Shown here piece by piece: positions 37,387 to 47,117 of a stretch of DNA of 64,000 bases (the first letter of the stretch is position 1; every line of letters begins with the position of its first letter). Source of the DNA: Psychrobacter maritimus (lineage in GTDB: Bacteria; Pseudomonadota; Gammaproteobacteria; Pseudomonadales; Moraxellaceae). The position numbers were made by a program, and so were the translations under genes. The stretch covers positions 1-64,000 of the forward strand of contig NZ_CAJHAJ010000001.1 in NCBI RefSeq assembly GCF_904846345.1, written 5' to 3'. The notes beneath the pieces are model-generated. The model was not told the DNA's origin. It did no database searches and worked only from the letters and a program-made list of their open reading frames with translations.

Positions 37387-38814
37387 CTATTGATAGATTA
37401 AATCAGCTAACTCTGCACCACCTACACTACCCCAATAGCCACCTGCGAGTCCCGCTCCAGCTGCCACTACGCCAACTACTAGAAATCCGATACCTCCTGT
37501 ACCTATACCGAATGCTGTAGCTGCTAGCATCACTCCACCTGATGCAAGACCTGCACCTCCTAAGCTTCCTTCAAGCTTTAGAGTCTCTTTAATGATCGTT
37601 TTTTGAGTATGACTACTATCTCCTTTATCATACGCCACACTTACATTCATAGTTGCATCAGCAACGCTGACAGCTACAAGTAAATTACCTCCTACTCTTG
37701 TAAATTTATCTACTTTTCCCATATTCCTGAAGTTTTTTACGTAAGCTCTAATTCCTCCTTTATATGTAGGAGAACGGGCGTAGACGTTTTTCTTTATTTG
37801 CTGTCTTAGCTTTCCTGTTTGTATACCAGAGTTAAATTTAAAATAACTCTGTGAGAATGAATTATCAAAACTCTTAAATAGTTTAGCGTACTTTTTTTTG
37901 AATAATTTAAAGTTCTTAGGATTAGCGAATTTAGTCTTATTAGACTTTTCATACTCCATGGCTTCGACAATTTCTGCGTATGCTTCTGTTACCTTTTTAT
38001 TACCTACTTCGTTGAAAGTAACTATTCCTTGGGAAGTTCCTGCAGCGATAGCTGCATAGTTAACACTATTTGAAGGTAGTTCAGAACTATTAGCTTTTTC
38101 TGTTAAAGCTACATATTCTGAACTCAAAAATACATCATGTAAGAAGTCTATATTTCTTGCAAATCTTTCACTATTAAAACCAAATTCTTTCTTTACTTTA
38201 TCAAACTCAACTTTAGCCTCTCTAGCTTCTTGCTTAATCTTTTGCAGTTCAGAATTATTACTATTCGCAGTATTAGATAATATGACAAAGTCACCGGGCT
38301 GTAAGCTAAGAACTGGAGTGCCTGTCAAATGAGGATTATTAGCTCGAAATATATTTTCTTCTTTGTTCGTTGGCTCATACTTATATATTTTTCTAAGGAA
38401 TTCTTTAACTGAATAATGTTCTTCAATTATTATCCATCCCACTTCAGTAGTGTCGAGTAACACTTTCTTAATAGTATTAGGATCTTTTTTAGTCCCTGCA
38501 ATCGTTGTGTTCAGTTCATATTTACGAAACATGCCTTTGATTTTGTTAGGCTTAGCAGAAATGTTTTTGACTAACTGACCGTTAACCTTAATATGATAGT
38601 TAATGCTTTTAATATCACCTTTGGGTAATTGACGTTCGATAGTTTTGCCTTGATTGTTAAACTTTTGCTCAACGTATCGCTTTGTCTTTGTACCTGTTGT
38701 CCTTTGATAAGTCGCTTCTCCAGATTTATACTGAATCACTAAGTCATAGCAGAATTTGTGTATATCTACGGTAGAAGGAACTGCAAAAATAAGCCCTGTA
38801 TATTTAGCTACCAT
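37387..38814 (-). CDS. Putative T6SS effector with C-terminal glycine-rich hydrophobic domain
   Basis: A 475-residue protein encoded two bases after the vgrG stop. Residues 135-185 (EHYSVKEFLRKIYKYEPTNKEENIFRANNPHLTG...LQPGDFVILSN) look like a degenerate LysM-type domain. The middle is helical. The last 75 residues form glycine-rich hydrophobic segments (GGAGLASGGVMLAATAFGIGTGGIGFLVVGVVAAGAGLAGGYWGSVGG), as in pore-forming or membrane-inserting toxins. The first ~100 residues are the likely VgrG-binding part. Followed 11 bases later by a membrane protein, the likely immunity factor. Pore formation is inferred, not shown; no nuclease or amidase motif is visible. Confidence 0.65.
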   Translation of the reverse strand: MVAKYTGLIFAVPSTVDIHKFCYDLVIQYKSGEATYQRTTGTKTKRYVEQKFNNQGKTIERQLPKGDIKSINYHIKVNGQLVKNISAKPNKIKGMFRKYELNTTIAGTKKDPNTIKKVLLDTTEVGWIIIEEHYSVKEFLRKIYKYEPTNKEENIFRANNPHLTGTPVLSLQPGDFVILSNTANSNNSELQKIKQEAREAKVEFDKVKKEFGFNSERFARNIDFLHDVFLSSEYVALTEKANSSELPSNSVNYAAIAAGTSQGIVTFNEVGNKKVTEAYAEIVEAMEYEKSNKTKFANPKNFKLFKKKYAKLFKSFDNSFSQSYFKFNSGIQTGKLRQQIKKNVYARSPTYKGGIRAYVKNFRNMGKVDKFTRVGGNLLVAVSVADATMNVSVAYDKGDSSHTQKTIIKETLKLEGSLGGAGLASGGVMLAATAFGIGTGGIGFLVVGVVAAGAGLAGGYWGSVGGAELADLIYQ

Positions 38815-38816
38815 AA

Positions 38817-41720
38817 TTACTCTGCCTCCTCTACGCTATCATCGTCGTCTAAATCAATTTCTTCATGGACAATGGCATGCAGCTCATAGTTTTTCGATTC
38901 ATCATCAACAATCAGATTTAACTTACCTTCATAATCAGTCGTGTGTATCTCGGTTGAACCATCAGGTTTAATCAGCATACATTTAGTAAAGGGAAGTGGA
39001 TTATTATCTTGGTCATGGACGATATAGCGCAGATAGTAATCTAAGTTTTCAGGTAATTTGGCTGTTGGCAAATGCACAGCAGGAAAACTCAAACCACCCC
39101 CACTACCCCAATCCACCTTACTGGCCTTGTAGCCCACTTGACTTGGTGTGATAAAGGTCACATTACCACCCGATATCTCGATACCACTGCCCGCCGCTTT
39201 TAGGGTTAGCGTATCAGGCGCTATAATCTCAATACTGTCTCGACTATGGATACGCAGCACTTGCTCACTATCGAGGCGCATCTCATTCTGGTGCGCTTGA
39301 ATGGTGACATCACCATGAGCCGCGGTATGGGTTTGCGCTTTGTTTGAGTAGTAATGAATATCGCCTGCGACCAGTTGATTCATCTGGGTTTGGCTATGAT
39401 GATGAGTGTTATCTGTCGCATGCGCGTGAGTATTCTTAGTACTGGTATGCTGGCTATGTTGCCCGCTTAGTATGGCAAGATGACGTTGAGAGTCGATAAG
39501 CAAGTTTGGTTGTTGCCATTGACCAGCTTCGCTGAGCGCCCTGTCGTTGGTATCTTTGCTAAAATCGGCGAATGGGGTTTGAGCATCTTCTTTACTGTTA
39601 CTCTTATTCTGGTTGCTCTTATTATTGCTACTGCCTTCTAGTCCCACTGGTCGATGAGTGTCAGCGAGCTGCGCGTAAGCTTGTTGATGCTGATCAGCGG
39701 TTTGTAGTTTGCTATGACTGCTGTGACTCATATGCTGCTTTGATTGACTGTCAGCTTGATGGCTGCTGATGTGTATGCCTGTACTCCCTTGTACATTAGC
39801 GGCAGCTTGCGTTTCAATGCTAATGCCTTGTCCGCGAGCTTGACCGCGAGTGTGGTCGCTATGCTGATATAGATGACCGATGGTTAAGCTAGACTGGAAG
39901 CTGCTGCTATAGAGGTTAATTTGTGGACTCTCAGAATGAGCATCAAACATCAGCTGGTTATAGCCGTTACTCAAGCTGTCTTTGTTGGCTTCTCCTGTGC
40001 GACTAGAGTCAATACTTTGAGTTCTGATGCCGTCTATGGGATAGGCATGGCTTTGATTGATGAACCAAGCTGGACTGGTGGCGTCAATGCTACCTGAGTC
40101 ACTGACGATACTATTATGCTGAGCGTCACTATTACCTTGTCCATTATGAGTGCTACCAATGATAATGGGATGGGTGATGTCGCCACCGATGAAGTCGATG
40201 AGGACATGCTGTCCATGACGCAAGGGATGCGTTTGCCCCATGTGGTCGGCAACTAAGTGACTGGCGATGGGTATCCAGTGTGCGCTGTCGCTTCCATTAC
40301 TGTCATCAGATTGCCAGTGATATCTGATATGTGCACGATGATTACGGTCATGGGTGATAGCACTGCTATTCGTATCAATAACACTGGCGCTCATTAGGCC
40401 AGTGAGGCTTGGATGCGGTTGTCCAAGTTTAGCAAGCTGTTCACCATAAGGAATATGATGATGATGCGGAAATGGCAAATAGCAAGCCGTAATTTGATGG
40501 ACGTTGTTATCATCATTATCGTGGCTCGTATTAGGCTGTAAAGTAATGGGGTCAAAGGGTGACGTACCTAACCAATCGGTGGGCAAATGATTATTTATAT
40601 GATGGTGAATGGAGACTAGGCTTATAGGCTCAGCCACATAAGGATTGCCCTCAATGTAATGAGCGCATGGCAGATTCAGATGACGAATATTGCCTGTTAG
40701 GCTGCCTAGATTGGCAAGCTGCTGCGCGTTCTGTTGGTAGCGGGTGGCAAGCCTATCGAGACCCGCATCATCAAAATAGATATGACTGTGCAAAAAGCGC
40801 TGATGAGTGCTGCTTGATGAGTTAATAGGTTGCTCGCTACTGCTACTGCCTGTATAAGTATCCATCAGACGGTTATCATAGCGATATAGGTTGCTTCGTT
40901 GGGTATGCTGAGCAATACGTGGACGAATGGCAGTGATGCGATCTTTTCTATCAGCGAGATTAGCAGGGTTTTGACTTAAGATGCTTTGAATATCGTTTGT
41001 GTCTGGGCGTAAGGCTTCAGCGTCGTGTGGCAATAAAACCAAAATATGCTTATCGCTCTCATGACGGTAGTAGCCAGTGACACCATAGAGGGCAAGGTAT
41101 TGTGTTAGATAGGCGAAATCGGTTTGATTATACTGAACGCTATGCTGAATATGGTAGTTACTATCATCACTGAGGCGCTCGTCAAGCTCGATGTCCATAT
41201 TATACGGGCTGAGGATTTGGCTAATAAGCTCACTTAAACTGAGATGATGGTGGCGGCGATTATGACTATTAAGACGTAATTGACTTAAGATAGGCTCGCA
41301 AATAATGCGATAGGCAGCCATACCACTGTTACTACCTACGGCAACTGCTTCAGTAATAATGCCGTGGCGAATTTGGCTTGGTAGCATAGGGTCACTAGTG
41401 TGCCAGTGTATGGCCATACTTTGCCCTAACCACTCCTTTATATCCAGCCCTACTTGTGGATGCAATAACGTGATACTAATACGGTAGCCACAATACAGTG
41501 CAAGTTGGCGCTGCTGATAAGACTGCGCTCGTTGATATTGATGGTAAGGACTTGGATAGGCATCAGGCGCTGGCATAAGCGCGGGTTTCTGCCAGACACT
41601 GTCTGGCAGCGGCATACCAAGCAAACTTTCGACAATATCTGCCTGTTGAATAAGACTGCTGGCAATATCAGGATGCGCACTACTAATTTGCAGATGGCGA
41701 TTTTTTTGTGTCCATACCAT
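38817..41720 (-). CDS. vgrG: VgrG spike protein (TssI), copy 1
   Basis: The T6SS needle-tip spike, 967 residues. It has gp27/gp5-like parts with TGYYRHESDKHILVLLPHDAEALRP and IRYHWQ near residue 465, a DUF2345 beta-helix region with MRLDSEQVLRIHSRDSIEIIAPDTLTLKAAGSGIEISGGNVTF, and a C-terminal extension of about 100 residues (YYLRYIVHDQDNNPLPFTKCMLIKPDGSTEIHTTD). The extension resembles a transthyretin-like adaptor and ends in an acidic tail. A His/Ser/Gln-rich region (about 600-800) is unusually polar. GAAGGG precedes the ATG. It heads a vgrG-effector-immunity unit and lies 115 bases after tssA on the same strand. Its core differs strongly from the second VgrG at 53665. Confidence 0.9.
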   Translation of the reverse strand: MVWTQKNRHLQISSAHPDIASSLIQQADIVESLLGMPLPDSVWQKPALMPAPDAYPSPYHQYQRAQSYQQRQLALYCGYRISITLLHPQVGLDIKEWLGQSMAIHWHTSDPMLPSQIRHGIITEAVAVGSNSGMAAYRIICEPILSQLRLNSHNRRHHHLSLSELISQILSPYNMDIELDERLSDDSNYHIQHSVQYNQTDFAYLTQYLALYGVTGYYRHESDKHILVLLPHDAEALRPDTNDIQSILSQNPANLADRKDRITAIRPRIAQHTQRSNLYRYDNRLMDTYTGSSSSEQPINSSSSTHQRFLHSHIYFDDAGLDRLATRYQQNAQQLANLGSLTGNIRHLNLPCAHYIEGNPYVAEPISLVSIHHHINNHLPTDWLGTSPFDPITLQPNTSHDNDDNNVHQITACYLPFPHHHHIPYGEQLAKLGQPHPSLTGLMSASVIDTNSSAITHDRNHRAHIRYHWQSDDSNGSDSAHWIPIASHLVADHMGQTHPLRHGQHVLIDFIGGDITHPIIIGSTHNGQGNSDAQHNSIVSDSGSIDATSPAWFINQSHAYPIDGIRTQSIDSSRTGEANKDSLSNGYNQLMFDAHSESPQINLYSSSFQSSLTIGHLYQHSDHTRGQARGQGISIETQAAANVQGSTGIHISSHQADSQSKQHMSHSSHSKLQTADQHQQAYAQLADTHRPVGLEGSSNNKSNQNKSNSKEDAQTPFADFSKDTNDRALSEAGQWQQPNLLIDSQRHLAILSGQHSQHTSTKNTHAHATDNTHHHSQTQMNQLVAGDIHYYSNKAQTHTAAHGDVTIQAHQNEMRLDSEQVLRIHSRDSIEIIAPDTLTLKAAGSGIEISGGNVTFITPSQVGYKASKVDWGSGGGLSFPAVHLPTAKLPENLDYYLRYIVHDQDNNPLPFTKCMLIKPDGSTEIHTTDYEGKLNLIVDDESKNYELHAIVHEEIDLDDDDSVEEAE

Positions 41721-41835
41721 GATAAGCCCTTCTTTATCAGTCCAAAGGTGTAAAGTTTAATATCACAAGATCACACATTCCGCAGAGATTGCCAGTGGAG
41801 AAACCGCCCCATCAATCCAACTTTAATGCTCATCA

Positions 41836-42990
41836 TTAATAGCTATCGTCAGACGATTGTCGTTTCGGTTGAATACCAACCATGTCAGAGATCATGGATA
41901 ATTGATCTTCGTTTTTAATGATATGAGCCAGCCATTGATCCAACGGCATATCGGCCCAATCAATCGCTCGACCCAGCAAAAAAGTCACTGGACTGTGTGG
42001 CTCATTGGTCGCAAAATACTCTTGGATTTGAGCCAGCAATTTAAGCGCTTGCCGACGATTGCTTTGATGATCGCGGTTACTAGGATTAAAATCAGTTAAG
42101 GTGACATTTTTTGTGCTAGCTAATGATTTATTACCGTTCGACTTCGTACTTTCATGATCATCTGTACTGCCTCCAGTATCGGCTACGCCCTCTTGGCTAA
42201 TACTATTAGTAGTATCGGCATACTCTGGTAGCAGTGGGTGCAAATGTTGCTTCAATGCCATTAACAGATCCGTCACAGGCGCAAATACAGGTGCATCCAT
42301 ACCCATTAGATCATTGAGCTGATCAGTCAGTGCCTGCCACTGCTCAGTAACTTTATTGAGATTGCTCATGAGTGTTTTTTGCCAAGCTTTACTACTGTTC
42401 TTTATGGCATGGTTGTAGTCGCTTAATGTTAGTTGATTGGAGGTTTCGCTATCGGGGTTTTGCTGACGCTGCTTATCATGATCACGAGCAGTTAGGTAGT
42501 AGTTATAGTTATAGCTTTCTACCTTGGTATCAGCGAGTGATAGTTGCTTGATATCATCAGTGAGCGCTTTGACAAACCATGACAGCAACCCTGCCCTGAT
42601 ATCCATGCTCTCTTCTTCGCCATCTAGTGGCGGATACATGGTCAGCCAATAGTCATCGTTCAGTGTCTGCAATAGACTCAAACCTTGGCTAATACCCGCT
42701 AAATGATCGGTATGACTCAATGCATCCACATACCAAAGTGCGAGCTTCATATCTTTACTGGTATGGCTCAGCAACTCGGCACATTGGTTTTTGACAAAAT
42801 CCCAGTCGGCGACTTTTAGCTCAGTGACCCAGTTTCCTTGCGCCAGTAATGGGTCATCCTCTTGACGAGCGGCCACGATAGCATCGATACGTGGATCAAA
42901 GATGAGATCTTCACCGACCCCATGATGGCTGCCATCGATTGGCGCGATAAGAGTATCAATATTGGTTGCTAAAAAGTTATCGGTATTCAT
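41836..42990 (-). CDS. tssA: T6SS protein TssA (ImpA N-terminal domain)
   Basis: TssA primes and caps T6SS sheath assembly. The N-terminal ImpA domain is clear: APIDGSHHGVGEDLIFDPRIDAI, then GNWVTELKVADWDFVKNQCAELLSHTSKDMKLALWYVDAL and DDYWLTMYPPLDGEEESMDIRAGLLSWF. The C-terminal half (about 250-384) holds an N-D-x-R-RQALKLLAQIQEYFATNEPHSPVTFLLGRAIDWADMPLDQWL segment, the VasJ/TssA-type tail. Start ATG overlaps the clpV stop by one base, so the two are translationally coupled. Full length. Confidence 0.93.
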   Translation of the reverse strand: MNTDNFLATNIDTLIAPIDGSHHGVGEDLIFDPRIDAIVAARQEDDPLLAQGNWVTELKVADWDFVKNQCAELLSHTSKDMKLALWYVDALSHTDHLAGISQGLSLLQTLNDDYWLTMYPPLDGEEESMDIRAGLLSWFVKALTDDIKQLSLADTKVESYNYNYYLTARDHDKQRQQNPDSETSNQLTLSDYNHAIKNSSKAWQKTLMSNLNKVTEQWQALTDQLNDLMGMDAPVFAPVTDLLMALKQHLHPLLPEYADTTNSISQEGVADTGGSTDDHESTKSNGNKSLASTKNVTLTDFNPSNRDHQSNRRQALKLLAQIQEYFATNEPHSPVTFLLGRAIDWADMPLDQWLAHIIKNEDQLSMISDMVGIQPKRQSSDDSY

Positions 42991-45944
42991 TATAGTGCCT
43001 CTTCCTTAACAGCCTTTTTACTGACCGTTTTTTTCACTGGCGGTCTTTTAACAGCAGGCTCTTTAGTAGTAGCGTTTTTGGTGACAGACTTCTTAGCTGA
43101 AACTTGTTTGCTTGGCGCCTCATTAACTTTATCTTCAGTCTTATATTCACTGTATTGCGCTATTTGATTGAGCGCTACAACAGCTTCAGTATCAAGACGA
43201 TAGGCAAAATTGTCGTCCTTATCGACAAGTACCGTGATATTTTTTAGCACACTCTGACTGTCATCATGGGCAAGCAGTTGACCCGCCAGCTGCGGTAGCA
43301 AGGTATGACTAATAATCGCATCGGCGTTACGTGCACCAGAATCGACTTCATGACAACGTGATAAAATCAGCTCAATTACCTCAGGATCAATGACACAAGG
43401 AATATCGTAATTATCACGGATACGGCCAGTGATTTTGTCGAGCTTTAAGCGAATAATTTCCGCAAGCGCATCATCAGTCAATGGATAGTAAGGAATAACG
43501 GTTAAACGACCCAAAAATGCAGGTTTAAAGACTTTATACAAATGCGGATTGATGACCTGTTTTAAGCTGTCGCTGTCTGGTAAGCTAAAATCAGTGATGG
43601 CTGGATCGGTATTGATACACTGCTGCATAATCGCGGAGGAACCAACATTACTGGTCAATAAGATCAGCGTGTTTTTGAAATCAATCAAACGCCCCTCACT
43701 GTCTTCCATTACCCCTTTATCAAAGACCTGATAAAACAAATCCAGCACGTCTGGATGGGCTTTTTCTACTTCATCGAGTAAGAGCACGCTATAGGGACGA
43801 CGACGGATAGCCTCCGTCAATACGCCACCCTCACCATAGCCAACATAACCTGGAGGCGAGCCTTTTAAGGAGGCAACGCTATGTGCTTCTTGATATTCTG
43901 AAAGATTGATAGTGATAAGATTGCGCTCACCGCCATACAATACCTCTGATAACGCCAATGCGGTTTCTGTTTTACCAACACCACTTGGCCCTACTAACAT
44001 AAAGACACCTTGCGGGCGACTAGGATCATCTAGCCTAGCTTTTGCAGTATGAATCCGCTTCACGATAGCAGCCACAGAATGATCTTGCCCAATGACACGC
44101 GCTTGCAAGGTATCAGCCAAATTTAAGATATGGTCTTTTTCATTACCTGCTATGTCAGTCAGGGGAATACCGGTCCAATCTGAGATAATCTGTTTTATAA
44201 CCTGCCGATCTAATACAGGATGGATCAGGCGCTGCGTCTCTTGAATCTGTTTTAGCGACTGCTCGATATTTTGATATTCAGTTTGTTTGTCTAAGCGCTC
44301 TTTTACACTAAGCGTATTCGTATTAAAGGCATCATCTGCCTTGCCATTCAATTGCTGATTGATTGCATCAAGCTGATCATTGAGCTGACGTTGCTGCTGC
44401 CAGCGACTTGTCATGTCAGCGATGCTTTGTTTATTGGCCTGACGCTGCTCATCAAGCACAGCAATTTTTTGGCTGATTTTTTCTTTTTCGTCAACACCGC
44501 CAATACGCTCAAGCTGTTGACTAAGATTATTGATATGCTGCTCTAGTTGCACGCCTTTGGCTTGTAGTCTATCAAGCTGATTGGGCATGGCTGTCTTTGA
44601 TAAGTTTACTCGTGCCGCTGCCGTATCTAGTACACTCACCGCTTTATCGGGTAGCTGTCGGTCACTGATATAACGTGCTGAGAGCTCAACGGCTGCTTGC
44701 AGTGCATCATCATCTATCAAAATCCCAAAATGATCCTGCATCTTGACACTCAAACCACGAATCATCGCCACCGCCGTATCGATATCAGGCTCATCGACTT
44801 TGACTACCTGAAAACGACGTGACAACGCAGCGTCTTTTTCGAAGTATTTTTTGTACTCCGACCATGTCGTCGCAGCAATGGTTCTAAGCTCACCACGAGC
44901 CAGCGCAGGCTTTAATAAATTAGCCGCATCATTCTGACCTGCCTGCCCGCCAGCGCCAATCAAGGTATGCGCTTCATCGATAAACAGGATAATCGGCTGT
45001 AGCGAGGCTTGTACTTCTTCGATGACTTGCTTGAGACGGTTTTCAAACTCCCCTTTGACACTCGCCCCTGCTTGTAGCAAGCCCATGTCGAGACTACGTA
45101 TCGTCACGTCTTTTAGCTGATCAGGTACTTGACCGGCGACTATCTTTTGCGCCAAGCCTTCTACCACAGCTGTTTTACCAACGCCTGCCTCACCTGTCAA
45201 AATAGGGTTGTTTTGACGACGACGAATCAAAATATCGATCAGCTGATGAATTTCAAACTCACGGCCTATCACTGGATCTATTTGATCGGCACTGGCCTTT
45301 GCGGTCAAATCATAAGTATATTTATCTAGCGCAGGAGTTGGTATTTTGGTGGTCTGGCTTAGTTCTGATTGCGTGTCACTGTTATCAGACCTATCACTAT
45401 TGGTATTGGCATTCTCACCTAGCGCCACCTTGGCTGATTGGATAGTGCCACTGCCTTCAGTACTGCCAAGACACTGACGCTCATAATCATCTTTTAGGGT
45501 AAAACGATCGATATACTGGAGCTGTTCAGGAAGGGTTTTTAATAATGGCTGATAACGCTCATACGCTAATAGCACGAGCAATATATGTCCAGAGCGGATT
45601 TCTAGAGGACTGTTATTATCACTTTTATTATATTGGCTACTGGCAAGCTCCCACGCATCTTCTAACAACGCCATCAAGCTTTGACTAAATACAGGCGTTA
45701 GACCTGTTGCCTGCCCAAAGGTATTGAGCGAATCTGTTATGTCTGCTAAGAGTGATTGCTGGCTAACCTTATTAGCTTTGAGTATTTGAGCCACATCATT
45801 GTACGGGGTAGCAATCAGTTCGTGTAGCAGATGAACCGTATCAACTTCACGGTGCCCGTTATTGATACAAAGTCTAGCTGCCTGCTGCAAACACTGTCGG
45901 CAACTTGGACTCAAGCGGGTAATTACAGCTTTTAACTGGCTCAT
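42990..45944 (-). CDS. tssH: T6SS ATPase ClpV (TssH)
   Basis: The AAA+ unfoldase that disassembles contracted T6SS sheaths. The N-domain (about 1-160) is ClpB/ClpV-like. The first ATPase has Walker [19 protein letters not shown] and [15 protein letters not shown], with the helical middle domain at about 440-580. The second ATPase has [22 protein letters not shown] and [13 protein letters not shown]. At 984 residues it is longer than typical ClpV (about 870-900), because of a linker after the N-domain and a Lys/Ala/Pro-rich C-terminal tail of about 50 residues ([27 protein letters not shown]). A ClpB would lack the T6SS context. Confidence 0.94.
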   Translation of the reverse strand: MSQLKAVITRLSPSCRQCLQQAARLCINNGHREVDTVHLLHELIATPYNDVAQILKANKVSQQSLLADITDSLNTFGQATGLTPVFSQSLMALLEDAWELASSQYNKSDNNSPLEIRSGHILLVLLAYERYQPLLKTLPEQLQYIDRFTLKDDYERQCLGSTEGSGTIQSAKVALGENANTNSDRSDNSDTQSELSQTTKIPTPALDKYTYDLTAKASADQIDPVIGREFEIHQLIDILIRRRQNNPILTGEAGVGKTAVVEGLAQKIVAGQVPDQLKDVTIRSLDMGLLQAGASVKGEFENRLKQVIEEVQASLQPIILFIDEAHTLIGAGGQAGQNDAANLLKPALARGELRTIAATTWSEYKKYFEKDAALSRRFQVVKVDEPDIDTAVAMIRGLSVKMQDHFGILIDDDALQAAVELSARYISDRQLPDKAVSVLDTAAARVNLSKTAMPNQLDRLQAKGVQLEQHINNLSQQLERIGGVDEKEKISQKIAVLDEQRQANKQSIADMTSRWQQQRQLNDQLDAINQQLNGKADDAFNTNTLSVKERLDKQTEYQNIEQSLKQIQETQRLIHPVLDRQVIKQIISDWTGIPLTDIAGNEKDHILNLADTLQARVIGQDHSVAAIVKRIHTAKARLDDPSRPQGVFMLVGPSGVGKTETALALSEVLYGGERNLITINLSEYQEAHSVASLKGSPPGYVGYGEGGVLTEAIRRRPYSVLLLDEVEKAHPDVLDLFYQVFDKGVMEDSEGRLIDFKNTLILLTSNVGSSAIMQQCINTDPAITDFSLPDSDSLKQVINPHLYKVFKPAFLGRLTVIPYYPLTDDALAEIIRLKLDKITGRIRDNYDIPCVIDPEVIELILSRCHEVDSGARNADAIISHTLLPQLAGQLLAHDDSQSVLKNITVLVDKDDNFAYRLDTEAVVALNQIAQYSEYKTEDKVNEAPSKQVSAKKSVTKNATTKEPAVKRPPVKKTVSKKAVKEEAL

Positions 45945-46091
45945 AAACCTTTTCCTTTGGCATTTTTAATAGACTGCATATCATTTTTGTAAAACTAATT
46001 TATGGCTCTTCACAATAGGTAAAACCTATCTATATAAAACTTAGGATTGCTGATAAATAGACAAGCAACCTATCCATTGGTAATAAAATAT

Positions 46092-47117
46092 TTACTGAAT
46101 AGGCAACGCATAACGAGTGTCATCATGATGCTTCGTCGCAGGCTGCGACACCAAAAACCCGCCCTGACCCAAACCGCCAAAACTATTTTCAGATAATGAC
46201 AAAGGGGTGATATATTGCTTATCTAACTCTAATTGCATTTCAACTGCCAAGCTCACGCCGCACCATTTGCGAATAAAGTCAATAATGACGTGATACATGT
46301 CGCCCGCTGGTAACAGCCTTAAATAACGCTTGGCATCTAACTGGTGAAATACGATTCTAATTTTGCTATCAAACTGTACGACACGCGCGCCGCAAAATGC
46401 AGAGAGCCCAAGTGCGGCGTGCTGCCCACCAAGTGCTGTTTGCTCACTTGCGGGCAGATCAAACCATTCAGGCACGAACTGCTCGACACTAACGGTACTA
46501 TCCAAAAAATGCGACAACACATGCGATAATTGATCGGCAGTCAGACGCCCTGGGGCAATCATGCCAGCATAGGCAATCAAGCTATCGATTGCTGTGAGCT
46601 TCTTCGGCTGCCGCGCAAGCGCACGCAAGCTCAGTAGATAACTGTCCTTTTTATTATTTATCTCATATTGTAATGGCAAGTTATAAAACCAACTCGCCTG
46701 CACATATAAGTCGGTTAAACGATGATTAAACAAATCTAAAAATGCCGGTGCTGCTTTATCTTTTGCATGATTGACTCGCGATGCCAGATGATCGGTATAC
46801 ATCGCTGGCAAGGCCGCCAATGGACCTGTGAGTCCGATAACTGCTGGATAGACCTCTATCTGCCTACTCTTTACTTGATCCGCCTTTACTGAACTAGCAC
46901 TGCCTTCCATATTTTCTTGAGCAATGAGCGCCATCGACTCAATTTCAGCTTGCGGATACGCCAGTGACAACGAGGCACGGTAGCGCACTTCAATAGGCGT
47001 ATGCCCCATACTGACTTCGCGCTCAATCAAACGCAGCGCTTGCAATAGCTCATAGGTTTGCGGCGCAGCGATTAGATCGGTTAAATAAGAGGACTGAGAC
47101 CACTGCGTGGTTGACAT
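46092..47117 (-). CDS. tssG: T6SS baseplate protein TssG
   Basis: A baseplate wedge protein, 341 residues. Typical segments: YELLQALRLIERE, VRYRASLSLAYPQAEIESM, VIGLTGPLAALPAMYTDHLASRVNHAKDKAAPAFLDLFNHRL and the YAGMIAPGRLTADQLSHVLSHFLDSTVSVEQFVPEWFDLPA block. Its start overlaps the end of tssF by 37 bases in another frame, a common TssF-TssG arrangement that ensures a fixed ratio. Works with TssF, TssE and TssK to build the wedge; TssK is not encoded in this window. Confidence 0.94.
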   Translation of the reverse strand: MSTTQWSQSSYLTDLIAAPQTYELLQALRLIEREVSMGHTPIEVRYRASLSLAYPQAEIESMALIAQENMEGSASSVKADQVKSRQIEVYPAVIGLTGPLAALPAMYTDHLASRVNHAKDKAAPAFLDLFNHRLTDLYVQASWFYNLPLQYEINNKKDSYLLSLRALARQPKKLTAIDSLIAYAGMIAPGRLTADQLSHVLSHFLDSTVSVEQFVPEWFDLPASEQTALGGQHAALGLSAFCGARVVQFDSKIRIVFHQLDAKRYLRLLPAGDMYHVIIDFIRKWCGVSLAVEMQLELDKQYITPLSLSENSFGGLGQGGFLVSQPATKHHDDTRYALPIQ

